A stretch of DNA of 64,000 nucleotides, from contig JBHGXV010000021.1 in assembly GCA_041920505.1 (NCBI GenBank), positions 162,700-226,699 of the forward strand, written 5' to 3'. Below the pieces are notes generated by a model, which was given only the letters and a program-made list of their open reading frames with translations, was not told where the DNA came from and ran no database searches. Positions 1-8,308 of the stretch are shown here, piece after piece (position 1 is the stretch's first letter; the number at the start of each line of letters is the position of its first letter). This DNA is from JBHGXV01 sp041920505 (GTDB taxonomy: Bacteria > Bacillota > Bacilli > Brevibacillales > Brevibacillaceae). The translations under genes were made by a program, and so were the position numbers.

Positions 1-1
1 G

Positions 2-136
2 CGCGACCAGGTGATCAAGGCCCTGACCGAGTCCGGCTATCAGCCCGCCTACATTGGCAATGTCTATTCCGACAGCGGGGAGGCGACACCCGCCAATCCG
101 GGCGAAGATCAAGACGAGCCGATTGTTGAATCGTGA
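2..136 (+). CDS. C-terminal end of an unidentified protein (partial)
   Basis: An open frame enters from the left edge and stops at TGA 134-136, giving the last 44 residues of a protein. The tail is hydrophilic and ends in an acidic stretch rich in E, D, P and S (ends DEPIVES). Nothing in so short a piece identifies a family. Frame choice rests on its continuity and on the absence of a better frame. It lies 70 bases before the yuaF-like gene on the same strand and could belong to a different transcript. I make no functional claim. Confidence 0.5.
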   Translation, partial: RDQVIKALTESGYQPAYIGNVYSDSGEATPANPGEDQDEPIVES

Positions 137-206
137 AACTTTCCAGATTTCGACACGTATACACTAACAGATAATGGAGTTGGTTGCATTAAAAGGGGGG
201 AGAACG

Positions 207-737
207 GTGGGCGGATTGGAGATGCTGTTTCTGGCGTGTGTCGGGATCGGGCTCGTCGCGGCGCTGATCGCCCTGCTGTTTGGCGATGCCGCAAGCCATG
301 GACTCATCCATCTGGAGGTGCCGTTTTTGCAGCCGGTAACGCTGATTGGCGGGATTACGGTGTTTGGCGGAAGCGGCTTGTTGCTGCTCAGGCTGACCCG
401 GTTGTCGCCGGGCCTCGTGTCGTTGACGGCGGCGGGCCTCGCCGTGCTGTCGGCGGTTACCGGATACTTCATCTGGGTAAAACCAATGGCGCGGGCGGAG
501 CAGTCAGTCGGTTACTCCATCAAGGAACTGGCCGGCCGGATCGGGGAAGTGATCACGACGATTCCGCCGGATGGCGTGGGCGAAATCCTGTTGCCGCTGG
601 TGAGCGGCATGTCCAATCAGATTGCGGCCAGCTTGGAACAGATGCCGATCCCGGCGGGCACGCGGGTGGTAGTCGTTGACGTCAGGGACCACGTGCTGTA
701 CGTGGTTCCGTTCGAAGAGGAAAGGAGAACGAGATGA
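207..737 (+). CDS. yuaF: YuaF-like NfeD-family membrane protein
   Basis: This is a 176-residue NfeD-type protein, close to the usual YuaF length. Three hydrophobic segments fill the first 80 residues, and the remainder is a small beta-rich domain ending in VVVDVRDHVLYVVPF, as expected for the NfeD OB-fold. NfeD proteins partner flotillins in membrane microdomains and are linked to membrane fluidity and stress. GTG 207 is chosen because a GGGGGGAG ribosome site lies just before it, while the in-frame ATG at 174 has none. Its stop overlaps the floT start in an ATGA arrangement, so the two are translationally coupled. Confidence 0.88.
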   Translation: MGGLEMLFLACVGIGLVAALIALLFGDAASHGLIHLEVPFLQPVTLIGGITVFGGSGLLLLRLTRLSPGLVSLTAAGLAVLSAVTGYFIWVKPMARAEQSVGYSIKELAGRIGEVITTIPPDGVGEILLPLVSGMSNQIAASLEQMPIPAGTRVVVVDVRDHVLYVVPFEEERRTR

Positions 738-2305
738 TGGTTTTTTCTGCGGTCACGGCTTTGGTGCTGGTGGTGGCTGGCGTGTTGGTTGGGCTGGGGC
801 TCGCGTTTTGGGCCCGTTACAAAACGGTGGGGGCCGATCAGGCGATGATCGTCACCGGCAGTTTTCTCGGCAACAAAAACGTGCTTACGGACGAATCGGG
901 ACGCAAGATGAAGATCGTGCGCGGCGGCGGCGCGTTTATTCTGCCGATCTTCCAGCAGGCCAACTTTATCAGTCTGTTGTCGCACAAACTGGATGTATCC
1001 ACGCCGGAAGTATACACTGAACAGGGGGTTCCGGTGATGGCGGACGGGGTGGCCATCATCAAGGTGGGCGGCTCGATTGAGGATATAGCCACGGCGGCCG
1101 AACAATTCATGGGCAAGTCGGATGAAGCGCTCAAGGCGGAGGCGCAGGAGGTGCTGGAAGGCTACCTGCGGGCGATTCTCGGCAGCATGACCGTGGAGGA
1201 GATTTACAAGAACCGGGAGCGGTTCGCCCAGGAGGTACAGGCAGTCGCCGCCAAGGATCTGAAAAAGATGGGGCTGTCCGTGGTCAGCTTTACGATCAAG
1301 GACGTGCGCGACAAGAACGGCTACCTGAACGCGCTGGGCATTCCGCAGATCGCCGCCGTCAAGCGTGACGCCCTGATCTCGCAGGCGGAGGCCGACAAGG
1401 AGGCGCGCATCAGGCAGGCGCTGGCGGAAGAAGAGGCGCGCAAGGCGGAGTTGCTGAAAGAGACCAACATCGCCGAGGCGGAGAAGGAGAAAGAACTGAA
1501 GGTGGCCGCCTTCAAACAGGAGCAGGACAAGGCCAAGGCTGTTGCCGACCAGGCCTACAAGCTGCAGGAAGTAATGACGAAACAAAAAGTGACCGAAGAA
1601 GAAATGAAGATCGACCTGGTCCGCAAGCAGAAAGAGATCGAGCTGGAAGAAAAAGAAATCTTGCGCCGCGAGCGGCAGTACGACGCCGAGGTGAAGAAGA
1701 AGGCGGACGCCGACCGGTATGCGGTCGAGCAGGCGGCCGAAGCGGAAAAAGCCAAGAAAATGCGGGAAGCGGACGCTCTCAAGTACCGGATCGAGGCCGA
1801 GGCCAAGGCGCAAGCGGAGCAGAAGCGGCTGGAGGGGCTGGCGATCGCCGAAGCCGAGAAAGCCAAGGGGAGCGCCGAGGCGGAAGTGACGAAACTGAAG
1901 CTGGAGGCGGAAGCGGAAGGGAAACAAAAGCTGGCCGAAGCATTCGAAAAATTCGGGCAGGCGGCCGTTCTCGACATCGTCGCCAAGATGTTGCCGGAGT
2001 TGGCGGAAAAGGTGGCGGAGCCGATCAAGGCGATCGACAAGGTGACGATCATCGACACCGGCAACGGACAGGGCGACGGGGTCACACGGTTGAGCGGCAA
2101 TGTCACCCGGCTGATGGCACAGCTTCCGGAGATGCTCAAGGACGTCTCCGGCCTGGATGTGACGCAAATGATTCGCACCTTTACGCAAGCTGGCGGGCTG
2201 CCGGTTCCGGACGCGCCCGCAGCGGCGGCGGCAACCGCTCCCAAAGCGGCGGGCCAGGCTTCCCCGGCGTCGGAAGAAGCGGCCGCCGCGCGCACGGACA
2301 CATGA
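734..2305 (+). CDS. floT: Flotillin FloT (SPFH-domain scaffold)
   Basis: The 523-residue protein has the flotillin plan: an amino-terminal hydrophobic anchor (residues about 3-26), an SPFH/band-7 domain to about residue 200, then a long coiled coil packed with E-A repeats to about residue 420 and a Gly/Ala-rich tail. Flotillins oligomerise at the inner face of the membrane and organise functional microdomains. The length is close to B. subtilis FloT, and the preceding yuaF-like gene reproduces the yuaF-floT pair. The start ATG 734 follows AAAGGAGA. No yuaI-type third gene follows; an OsmC gene comes next. Confidence 0.93.
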   Translation: MMVFSAVTALVLVVAGVLVGLGLAFWARYKTVGADQAMIVTGSFLGNKNVLTDESGRKMKIVRGGGAFILPIFQQANFISLLSHKLDVSTPEVYTEQGVPVMADGVAIIKVGGSIEDIATAAEQFMGKSDEALKAEAQEVLEGYLRAILGSMTVEEIYKNRERFAQEVQAVAAKDLKKMGLSVVSFTIKDVRDKNGYLNALGIPQIAAVKRDALISQAEADKEARIRQALAEEEARKAELLKETNIAEAEKEKELKVAAFKQEQDKAKAVADQAYKLQEVMTKQKVTEEEMKIDLVRKQKEIELEEKEILRRERQYDAEVKKKADADRYAVEQAAEAEKAKKMREADALKYRIEAEAKAQAEQKRLEGLAIAEAEKAKGSAEAEVTKLKLEAEAEGKQKLAEAFEKFGQAAVLDIVAKMLPELAEKVAEPIKAIDKVTIIDTGNGQGDGVTRLSGNVTRLMAQLPEMLKDVSGLDVTQMIRTFTQAGGLPVPDAPAAAAATAPKAAGQASPASEEAAAARTDT

Positions 2306-2387
2306 AGCGTGTCAACCCATTGGCGGTTTGAACATTTTGTCAAAACCAGGTACACTAAGGGAAACGCTATGGCAGGGGGGCTGTGCG

Positions 2388-2837
2388 ATGGAACATCATT
2401 TCCGCCTGGAGGCGACCTGGCAGGGGGGACGGCTGGGACAGGGAGAATTGCACGGAAGGGGCCTGAGCACCGCGATCTCTGTCCCCCGCGAGATGGGCGG
2501 ACCGGGAATCGGCAGCAACCCGGAGGAATTGTTGATCGGGGCGGCGATGAACTGCTATATCATTACCCTCGCGGCCATTCTGGAGAGACGGCGGCTTTCC
2601 GTCAAGTCGCTGACGCTCAGGTCAGAAGGAATCGTCAACGTCGAGGGTGGCAACATGAGCTTTACCAAGATCATCCACCGACCCGTGATCGTGTTGGCGC
2701 AGGGAGACGAAAAAACGGTGGAGACAGCCACGTATGCGGCCCATCGCGCCGAGGAAGTCTGCATGATCTCCAAGGCGATTCGCGGCAATGTCGAACTGTC
2801 CGTCGAGCCTGTGGTCGAAGTGGAAGAGATCGTGTAA
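2388..2837 (+). CDS. OsmC/Ohr-family protein
   Basis: This 149-residue protein has the OsmC fold signature: a GSNPEELL motif near residue 45, then two conserved cysteines, one in MNCYI near residue 57 and one in EEVCMI near residue 124. In OsmC and Ohr enzymes this pair reduces organic hydroperoxides in the cytoplasm. The variant resembles the general OsmC group more than Ohr. ATG 2388 follows a GGGGGG ribosome site at good distance; an in-frame start at 2328 lacks one. It is not obviously in an operon: the flotillin gene ends 82 bases upstream and the next gene is on the other strand. Confidence 0.85.
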   Translation: MEHHFRLEATWQGGRLGQGELHGRGLSTAISVPREMGGPGIGSNPEELLIGAAMNCYIITLAAILERRRLSVKSLTLRSEGIVNVEGGNMSFTKIIHRPVIVLAQGDEKTVETATYAAHRAEEVCMISKAIRGNVELSVEPVVEVEEIV

Positions 2838-2849
2838 CGATGTCTGTAA

Positions 2850-3290
2850 CTATGCCAATGTGTACGGATGGGTGACGAATCTCCCGTCCACCATCTGATA
2901 GACAGCCAGTTCGGGTTCTCGTCCGGCAAAGGAGAGAATCCAGTAGCTGAGCGAAGGGTAGTGCCAGCCGTCGCAATCGATCGGCGATGGGAGCGGCGGT
3001 GTGGATGGATGGGTGTGAATCACGCCCAGCCAGGCGAGGCCAGCCTGGTGAAAAAAGCGCAGCCCCTCCATGAGTGCGGGGCCGCTCCAGGCAAACCGGT
3101 GTGGTTCGTTGCCTATCCGTGGGGCCGGCCAGTGATGCGAGATATGTGAGCCGTGCCCGGCCAGAAGAGCAGAATATTCGTTGGGAAGCGCCTCTCGCCC
3201 TTCGGTGACGAGGCGTTTTACCACTTTTCCATCGATCAGCAGTTTGGTATCCTTAGACGCAAAGGGCTCACCCAGTACGGCGGGAAACAT
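2850..3290 (-). CDS. JAMM/MPN-type metallopeptidase (M67-like)
   Basis: The 146-residue protein carries a complete JAMM zinc motif: a glutamate in NEYSALLAG near residue 38, then HTHPSTPPLPSPIDCD near residues 92-107, matching H-x-H-P-x(n)-S-x2-D. Such enzymes cleave isopeptide or C-terminal bonds; bacterial stand-alone forms act in sulfur-carrier maturation or have unknown targets. The start is supported by AGGGGGAG just upstream on the minus strand. It faces the OsmC gene convergently and diverges from the DUF72 gene. No ThiS- or MoaD-like carrier is nearby, so the substrate cannot be inferred. Confidence 0.8.
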   Translation of the reverse strand: MFPAVLGEPFASKDTKLLIDGKVVKRLVTEGREALPNEYSALLAGHGSHISHHWPAPRIGNEPHRFAWSGPALMEGLRFFHQAGLAWLGVIHTHPSTPPLPSPIDCDGWHYPSLSYWILSFAGREPELAVYQMVDGRFVTHPYTLA

Positions 3291-3331
3291 CAGTCACTCC
3301 CCCTTTTTCAAGAAATGAGAGGTTTTCGGGC

Positions 3332-4198
3332 ATGTCTTCTTCCGGTCAGATTCTCGTTGGCGTCTGCGGCTGGGGCGACCACCACGACCTGTACACACAG
3401 GGGGTGCGCGCCCGAGACAAACTGGCCGTGTACGCCAGTCATTTTCCGGTAGTCGAGCTGGACAGCTCGTTTTACGCCATTTTACCACAAAAACAGTACG
3501 AAACCTGGGCGCGCGAGACCCCGGCGCCGTTTCGGTTTGTCGTCAAGCCGCACCAGGCGATGACCGGCCATTCGCGCGGCGGTGAGCAGCCGTTCACCAG
3601 CCGCGCGGAGTTGTTTGCCCGCTTCGAGGAGAGCATTCAGCCGCTGGTGGCGGCGGGCAAGCTTCTCGCCTTGCTGTTTCAGTTTCCGCCGTGGTTTGAC
3701 TGCAAGCGGGAACACGTGGCATACGTGCGGCTGTGCGCCGAGTCGTTCGCCCGTTACCAGGTGGCCGTCGAATTTCGCCACCGCAGTTGGTTTGCGCCTG
3801 ATTATCGGGAGAAGACGCTGGACTTTCTGCGCCAGCTTGGCGTCACCCATGTGGTGTGCGACGAGTCGCAGGCGGGCGCGGGCTGTGTGCCGATTGTCGT
3901 CGCGGTGACGCAGCCTGGTCTCGCGCTGGTTCGCTTCCACGGGCGCAATGCCGCCGGTTGGCGCGATCCCGGCGGCGGCCAAAACTGGCGGGACGTGCGC
4001 TACCTGTATCGGTACAGCGACGAAGAGTTGGCCGAATGGGTGCCGCGCATCGGGGAGTTGCGCCGCTCGGCCGGGGAAGTGTGCGTATTGTTCAACAACA
4101 ATTCCGGCGGCGACGCGGCGGCAAATGCGAAACGGTTCATGCAACTGCTCGGGGTGGAACCGACCGGGCTCAATCCCCGTCAACTGGAATTGTTTTGA
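3332..4198 (+). CDS. yunF: DUF72 protein (YunF/YecE family)
   Basis: This 288-residue protein has the DUF72 TIM-barrel signature: GVCGWGDHH near the start, ELDSSFYAI about residue 36, a YQVAVEFRHRSW strand in the middle and VCVLFNNNSGGDAAANA near the end. The family is widespread but its activity is not established. A GAGAGG ribosome site precedes ATG 3332. The next gene, a TauE-like transporter, starts 30 bases downstream on the same strand, and the series continues with yunD- and yunC-like genes, matching a B. subtilis gene group in inverted order. That synteny supports the name. Confidence 0.85.
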   Translation: MSSSGQILVGVCGWGDHHDLYTQGVRARDKLAVYASHFPVVELDSSFYAILPQKQYETWARETPAPFRFVVKPHQAMTGHSRGGEQPFTSRAELFARFEESIQPLVAAGKLLALLFQFPPWFDCKREHVAYVRLCAESFARYQVAVEFRHRSWFAPDYREKTLDFLRQLGVTHVVCDESQAGAGCVPIVVAVTQPGLALVRFHGRNAAGWRDPGGGQNWRDVRYLYRYSDEELAEWVPRIGELRRSAGEVCVLFNNNSGGDAAANAKRFMQLLGVEPTGLNPRQLELF

Positions 4199-4228
4199 CG
4201 GAAAAGACAAAAGCGGGAGAGGAACGCA

Positions 4229-5050
4229 ATGGTTGGAATCGCTGTGTTGTTTATCATTATCGGTGTGGTGGCGGGAGCGATCGGCAGCGTCGTCGGGATC
4301 GGCGGAGGACTGTTTTTTGTGCCGGCTCTGCTTTTTTTTGCCAATTGGCATGAACCGGGGTCGATGACGCCGCAAGTGGCCACAGCCACGTCGCTGTTGG
4401 CCATCGTCATCACCGCCTTGTCGTCCACGCTGGCCTATCTCAAGCAGAAAAAGGTGGACACCGCCTGCGCCTGGCTTTTTTTTGCCGGCAGCGCTCCCGG
4501 CGCGGTGACGGGCGTCTATCTGAACAAGCTGTTGCACGCCCAGTCGTTTTACCTGCTGTTCGGCCTGTTTCAGATCGCCATGTTTGTGCTGATGCTCTTC
4601 AAGGATAAGCTGAAACCGCGCAGCATCGGCTGGGATGTGCGCCGCACCTACGTGGACGCCGAGGGAGTGGAGCACGAGTATGGTTACAAACGCTGGATGG
4701 CCGTCGTGATTGCGTTTGGCGTAGGTGTGATCTCCTCGCTGTTCGGCGTTGGCGGCGGCGTGCTGATGGTGCCGGCGATGATCGTCCTGTTCCGTTTTCC
4801 GCCGCACATCGCCACCGCCACCTCGATGTTCGTCATCTTTCTGTCCGCTGTCGTCGGCAGCGTCACCAACGTGATCAACGACAACATCAGTTGGCTGTAC
4901 GCATTGGTGCTGGCGCCGGGGGCGTGGGCTGGAGGAAAGCTGGGAGCGATGATCGCCGCCCGGCTGAAAGGCAAGACGCTGGTGAATCTGTTGCGGGTGC
5001 TCATCCTGGCCATCGCGGTGGAGATGATCGTCAAAGCGGTCGGAGCATAG
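4229..5050 (+). CDS. yunE: TauE/SafE-family membrane transporter (YunE-like)
   Basis: The 273-residue protein is highly hydrophobic with about eight membrane segments in two halves. Each half begins with a glycine-rich turn (GSVVGIGGGLFFVPAL near residue 18 and SSLFGVGGGVLMVPAM near residue 166), the hallmark of the TauE/SafE sulfite or sulfonate exporter family. A hydrophilic loop with the segment VDAEGVEHEYGYKRW links the halves. Substrate cannot be read from sequence; sulfur oxyanions are the usual suggestion. It lies between yunF- and yunD-like genes with short gaps, so co-transcription is likely. Confidence 0.88.
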   Translation: MVGIAVLFIIIGVVAGAIGSVVGIGGGLFFVPALLFFANWHEPGSMTPQVATATSLLAIVITALSSTLAYLKQKKVDTACAWLFFAGSAPGAVTGVYLNKLLHAQSFYLLFGLFQIAMFVLMLFKDKLKPRSIGWDVRRTYVDAEGVEHEYGYKRWMAVVIAFGVGVISSLFGVGGGVLMVPAMIVLFRFPPHIATATSMFVIFLSAVVGSVTNVINDNISWLYALVLAPGAWAGGKLGAMIAARLKGKTLVNLLRVLILAIAVEMIVKAVGA

Positions 5051-5075
5051 ATTGTAACCAAAGGGAGGAGCAGCC

Positions 5076-6521
5076 ATGTCCCATACCTGTACCTTACATA
5101 TCTTGCACACCAACGACATCCACAGCCGGTTTGAGCGGATGGCGCAGATCGCCACCTGTCTCAAGCAGCGCCGCTCGAAGTGGGAAGGTCGCGGAGAGCA
5201 CGTGCTGACCGTTGACATCGGCGATCACACCGACCGCATGCAGGACAAGACGGAAGCCACCTGGGGGCATGCCAACGTGCGCGTGCTGAACGAGAGCGGC
5301 TATCAATACGTAACGATCGGCAACAATGAGGGGCTTACCTTTCCCAAAGCGCGGCTGGACCGCTTGTACGAAGAGGCTGACTTCACCGTGGTGCTGAGTA
5401 ACCTGCTGGACAGCGCAAGCGGCACCCTGCCGAAGTGGGCGGTGCCGTACGCGATTCACGAGTGGGACGGGTTTCGCGTCGCCATCCTTGGCGTGACGGT
5501 GGCGTTTGCCGAGTTTTACCGCGAACTGGGCTGGGAAGCGAAGGAACCGCTCCCGCTTGTAAAGGAGCAAGTGGCGCGGCTTCGGCCGCAGGTGGACGCG
5601 ATTGTCGTCCTGTCCCATCTCGGCTACCAGGCCGATGTCGACATGGCGAGGGAGATTCCGGAGATTGACGTGATTCTCGGCGCGCACACCCACCGCCTCT
5701 TGGAAAAGGGAGAGCGCGTCGGCCGCACCCTGGTTGCGCAGGTGGGCAAGTACGGAGAGTACATCGGCCATGTGCGATTGCGGCTGGACAAGGCGATGCG
5801 CCGGGTCGTGGAGAGCGAGGCGGAGGTGTACCGGTCGAAAACGTATCCGGCCGACCCTGCGCTCGCCCAATTGATTGGACGGGAAACGGCGGAAGCTGAC
5901 CGTATCCTGTCGCGACCGGTGGTTCGGTTGTCGCGCGACTTCGAGATCGACTGGGACAGGGAGACGCCGTTTGGTTCGTTTCTCGCCGCCGGTCTTCGCC
6001 GCTGGACCGGCGCGGACGTCGGTCTGGCCAACGGGGGACTGCTCTTGACACCGCTGCGGCAAGGCCAGATCACGCGCAAAGACTTGCTGGACTGCGTGCC
6101 CCATCCCGTGAAGCCGTGTCTGGTGACGCTTCGCGGCGATCAGTTGTGGCGGATTCTGGAGCGGGCCGCCGTGCCTGACGTGGTGCGGATGCCGTTGCGC
6201 GGGTTCGGGTTTCGCGGCGAAGTGACCGGTTGGATGGGCATCGACGGCATGATCGTCTACTACGACCAGACGTCCGTCCCTGTTATCCGCCGTGTGGAGA
6301 TTGGCGGGGAGCCGCTGGAGTGGAACCGCGAATACCGGGTGGGGACTGTTGACATGTTCCTGTTTAACCGGCTGTTTCCCGAGTTTCAACAGGCGCTGGG
6401 ACAGCGGTTTTTCCTCAACGATCTCTTGCGCGAGATGTTCGCGCACATGCTGGGCGACGACGAGCTGGTGGAGGCCAGCTTTACGCCGCGCTGGCTGGCG
6501 GCGTCGGAGCGGAAGGGATAG
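5076..6521 (+). CDS. yunD: Metallophosphatase/5'-nucleotidase-like protein YunD
   Basis: This is a 481-residue two-domain enzyme. The amino-terminal metallophosphoesterase half shows HTNDIHSRF (residues 9-17), VDIGDHTDR, IGNNEG (the Asn-Asn form in place of GNHE), VVLSHLG and GAHTHRLLE, which together provide the two-metal site. The carboxy-terminal half fits the 5'-nucleotidase substrate-binding domain. There is no signal peptide, so it is likely cytoplasmic. The GGGAGGAG site precedes ATG 5076, 26 bases after yunE. The exact nucleotide substrate is unknown; the family name is secure. Confidence 0.9.
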   Translation: MSHTCTLHILHTNDIHSRFERMAQIATCLKQRRSKWEGRGEHVLTVDIGDHTDRMQDKTEATWGHANVRVLNESGYQYVTIGNNEGLTFPKARLDRLYEEADFTVVLSNLLDSASGTLPKWAVPYAIHEWDGFRVAILGVTVAFAEFYRELGWEAKEPLPLVKEQVARLRPQVDAIVVLSHLGYQADVDMAREIPEIDVILGAHTHRLLEKGERVGRTLVAQVGKYGEYIGHVRLRLDKAMRRVVESEAEVYRSKTYPADPALAQLIGRETAEADRILSRPVVRLSRDFEIDWDRETPFGSFLAAGLRRWTGADVGLANGGLLLTPLRQGQITRKDLLDCVPHPVKPCLVTLRGDQLWRILERAAVPDVVRMPLRGFGFRGEVTGWMGIDGMIVYYDQTSVPVIRRVEIGGEPLEWNREYRVGTVDMFLFNRLFPEFQQALGQRFFLNDLLREMFAHMLGDDELVEASFTPRWLAASERKG

Positions 6522-6662
6522 CCGCTCTATGTTTGGCATGGACGGCGAAGCGAGGTTCCCCATGGCCGCCGGATGCCTGGTCGAAGTGATGAAGCGAAGG
6601 CCCGCACCATTTGCCGGGCGGCGACATAGGGTAAGATACCGGCGGGGGAAGGAGGAATGTCA

Positions 6663-6965
6663 ATGATTGATGTACAGCCGCTTCACTTTGCGGAGGGAAC
6701 GGCGATCGCCGTTACCGTTCGGCTGCCGAAGACGACCCTGCTTGCCGTGACCACCGACAAAGGCTACATCATGTGCGGCGCGCTGGACGTCGGACTGTTG
6801 AACGAACGGCTCGCGAAGAGGGAGATCATCGCTGGCCGCGCGGTGGGCGTGAAAACGATTCAGGAACTGCTGGACGCTCCGCTGGAATCGGTGACCTCCG
6901 CTGCGGAATCGTTGGGGATTCGCCCTGGCATGATTGGGCGCGACGCGATTCGGAAAATGTTTTGA
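6663..6965 (+). CDS. yunC: DUF1805 protein YunC
   Basis: This 100-residue protein matches YunC closely: TVRLPKTTLLAVTTDKGYI, MCGALDVGLLNERL, GRAVGVKTIQELLDAPLES and IRPGMIGRDA are in the family order. The family fold is known but no reaction is assigned. I choose ATG 6663 because GGAGG at 6651-6655 is correctly spaced for it; the ATG at 6657 is only one base from that site. It is the last gene of the yunF-E-D-C group and is followed by a rho-independent terminator. Confidence 0.9.
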   Translation: MIDVQPLHFAEGTAIAVTVRLPKTTLLAVTTDKGYIMCGALDVGLLNERLAKREIIAGRAVGVKTIQELLDAPLESVTSAAESLGIRPGMIGRDAIRKMF

Positions 6966-6993
6966 GCGAAAAAACGAAGAACAAAGGTTCCAA

Positions 6994-7033
6994 GCGCTTC
7001 CGCGTCTGTATGGACTTGCGGAGGCGCTTTTTC
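6994..7033 (+). terminator. Terminator after yunC
   Basis: A ten-base stem pairs GCGCTTCCGC (6994-7003) with GCGGAGGCGC (7018-7027), with one G-T pair, followed by a T-rich run. It ends the yunF-E-D-C transcript. Confidence 0.8.
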
Positions 7034-7142
7034 TTGCGTCCGATTTCACTCTTCGGTCAAAAACAGGTACTGGAGTAACTGTAGAAACTTGCCGAAATCT
7101 GTATAATAAGAAGTATTCTTAACGAAAGGCAACGGAGACGAG

Positions 7143-8237
7143 ATGAGACTGATATCAGTGAATCGCTGTCAGCCTGGAGAAAAACTGGCAAAAACCATCT
7201 ACAACAGCAATGGCAATGTCCTGGTCGGCGAGGGCGTGGAGTTGACCCGGAAAATGCTGGATCGCTTGCGCAGTTTGAATGTTTCGGCCATCTACATTGA
7301 GGACGAGAGGACCAGCGACATTCTGATAGAAGACATTGTGTCCGAAGAAACCCGCCGGGAAGCGATGAGCGTGATCTTCGACTCGTTTCGCGCGTTTCAG
7401 GAAGAACCGCGCAAATGGCAGCAGGCGTTTACCAGTCAACAAGTCGGCAGACGCCTGAAAGAGGTCATGAAATCGATCGTCGACGAGCTGAAACAAAACC
7501 GCTCGGCGATGAACCTGCTCGGCACGATATGTGGCGTGGATCACTATGTGTACTCCCACTCGTTCAACGTTGCGCTTTATTCGACTGCGGTCGGCTTAAA
7601 AGCGGGGCTCAGCGACAAGGAAATCGTGGAGATCGGCATCGGCGGGCTGCTCCATGACGTCGGCAAAATGGCGATTCCTTTAGAGATTCTGAAAAAGCCG
7701 GGCAAATTGACCGACGAAGAATACGCCGTGATCAAGACCCACACGGAACTCGGGTTTGAACTGTTGCGCCGGCAGGATGAGATTCCGCTGCTCGCCGCCC
7801 ACTGTGCCTACCAGCATCACGAGCGGCTCGACGGCAGCGGGTATCCGCGCGGGTTGAAAGGCGACGAGATTCACCATTTTGCGAAAATCATGGCCGTCTG
7901 TGACGTGTTTGACGCGCTTACTTCCGACCGGGTGTACCGCCCCGCCATCCTTCCACACGAGGCGATGGAACTGATCTATGCCGGGGCGGACAGCCTGTAC
8001 GACAAGCAGATCGTGGAAGAGTTTCGCAATACGATCGCCCTGTATCCGCTGGGACTTGTGGTGACCCTCAACACGGGAGAAGTGGGTGTGGTTGTCGACT
8101 ACAACCGGGGCGCTCCCAGCCGTCCGGTGGTTCGTGTGTTGCGGGACGCGCAGGGACGTGTGTTGGACAAGCTGTACGAGATCGACTTGTCGAAACGTTT
8201 GAACATCGTCATTACCGCGTGCGACACCTTCATCTGA
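7143..8237 (+). CDS. HD-GYP domain cyclic-di-GMP phosphodiesterase
   Basis: The 364-residue protein has an amino-terminal region of about 130 residues like that of many Bacilli HD-GYP proteins, then a full HD-GYP domain: HSFNVALYS, LLHDVGKMAIP (the HD pair near residue 170), HTELGFELL, YQHHERLDGSGYPRGLKG (the GYP loop near residue 235) and DVFDALTSDR. HD-GYP enzymes hydrolyse cyclic-di-GMP. No membrane segment is present, so it acts in the cytoplasm. It is monocistronic between two terminators and opens a stretch rich in cyclic-di-GMP genes. Confidence 0.9.
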   Translation: MRLISVNRCQPGEKLAKTIYNSNGNVLVGEGVELTRKMLDRLRSLNVSAIYIEDERTSDILIEDIVSEETRREAMSVIFDSFRAFQEEPRKWQQAFTSQQVGRRLKEVMKSIVDELKQNRSAMNLLGTICGVDHYVYSHSFNVALYSTAVGLKAGLSDKEIVEIGIGGLLHDVGKMAIPLEILKKPGKLTDEEYAVIKTHTELGFELLRRQDEIPLLAAHCAYQHHERLDGSGYPRGLKGDEIHHFAKIMAVCDVFDALTSDRVYRPAILPHEAMELIYAGADSLYDKQIVEEFRNTIALYPLGLVVTLNTGEVGVVVDYNRGAPSRPVVRVLRDAQGRVLDKLYEIDLSKRLNIVITACDTFI

Positions 8238-8246
8238 CAAGGCGAC

Positions 8247-8299
8247 AACTGCCCATCGGCTGAAAGGGGCTTATCTTTTCCCCTGGCCGGTGGGCAGTT
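8247..8299. terminator. Bidirectional terminator between HD-GYP gene and corA
   Basis: AACTGCCCATCGGC (8247-8260) pairs with GCCGGTGGGCAGTT (8286-8299); a GGGG/CCCC pair extends the stem inward. It separates convergent genes and can serve both. Confidence 0.75.
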
Positions 8300-8308
8300 C
8301 GTTTTGGG

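Noticed and set aside
617..2188. Long open frame on the minus strand opposite floT (over 500 codons)
   Set aside because: It mirrors the floT codons in the GC-rich sense, has no ribosome site and a Phe/Leu/Arg-rich composition with no domain; floT itself is certain.
3482..5218. Long minus-strand open frame opposite the yunF and yunE genes
   Set aside because: Its product is a His/Gln/Arg-rich shadow of real genes on the plus strand and has no ribosome site.
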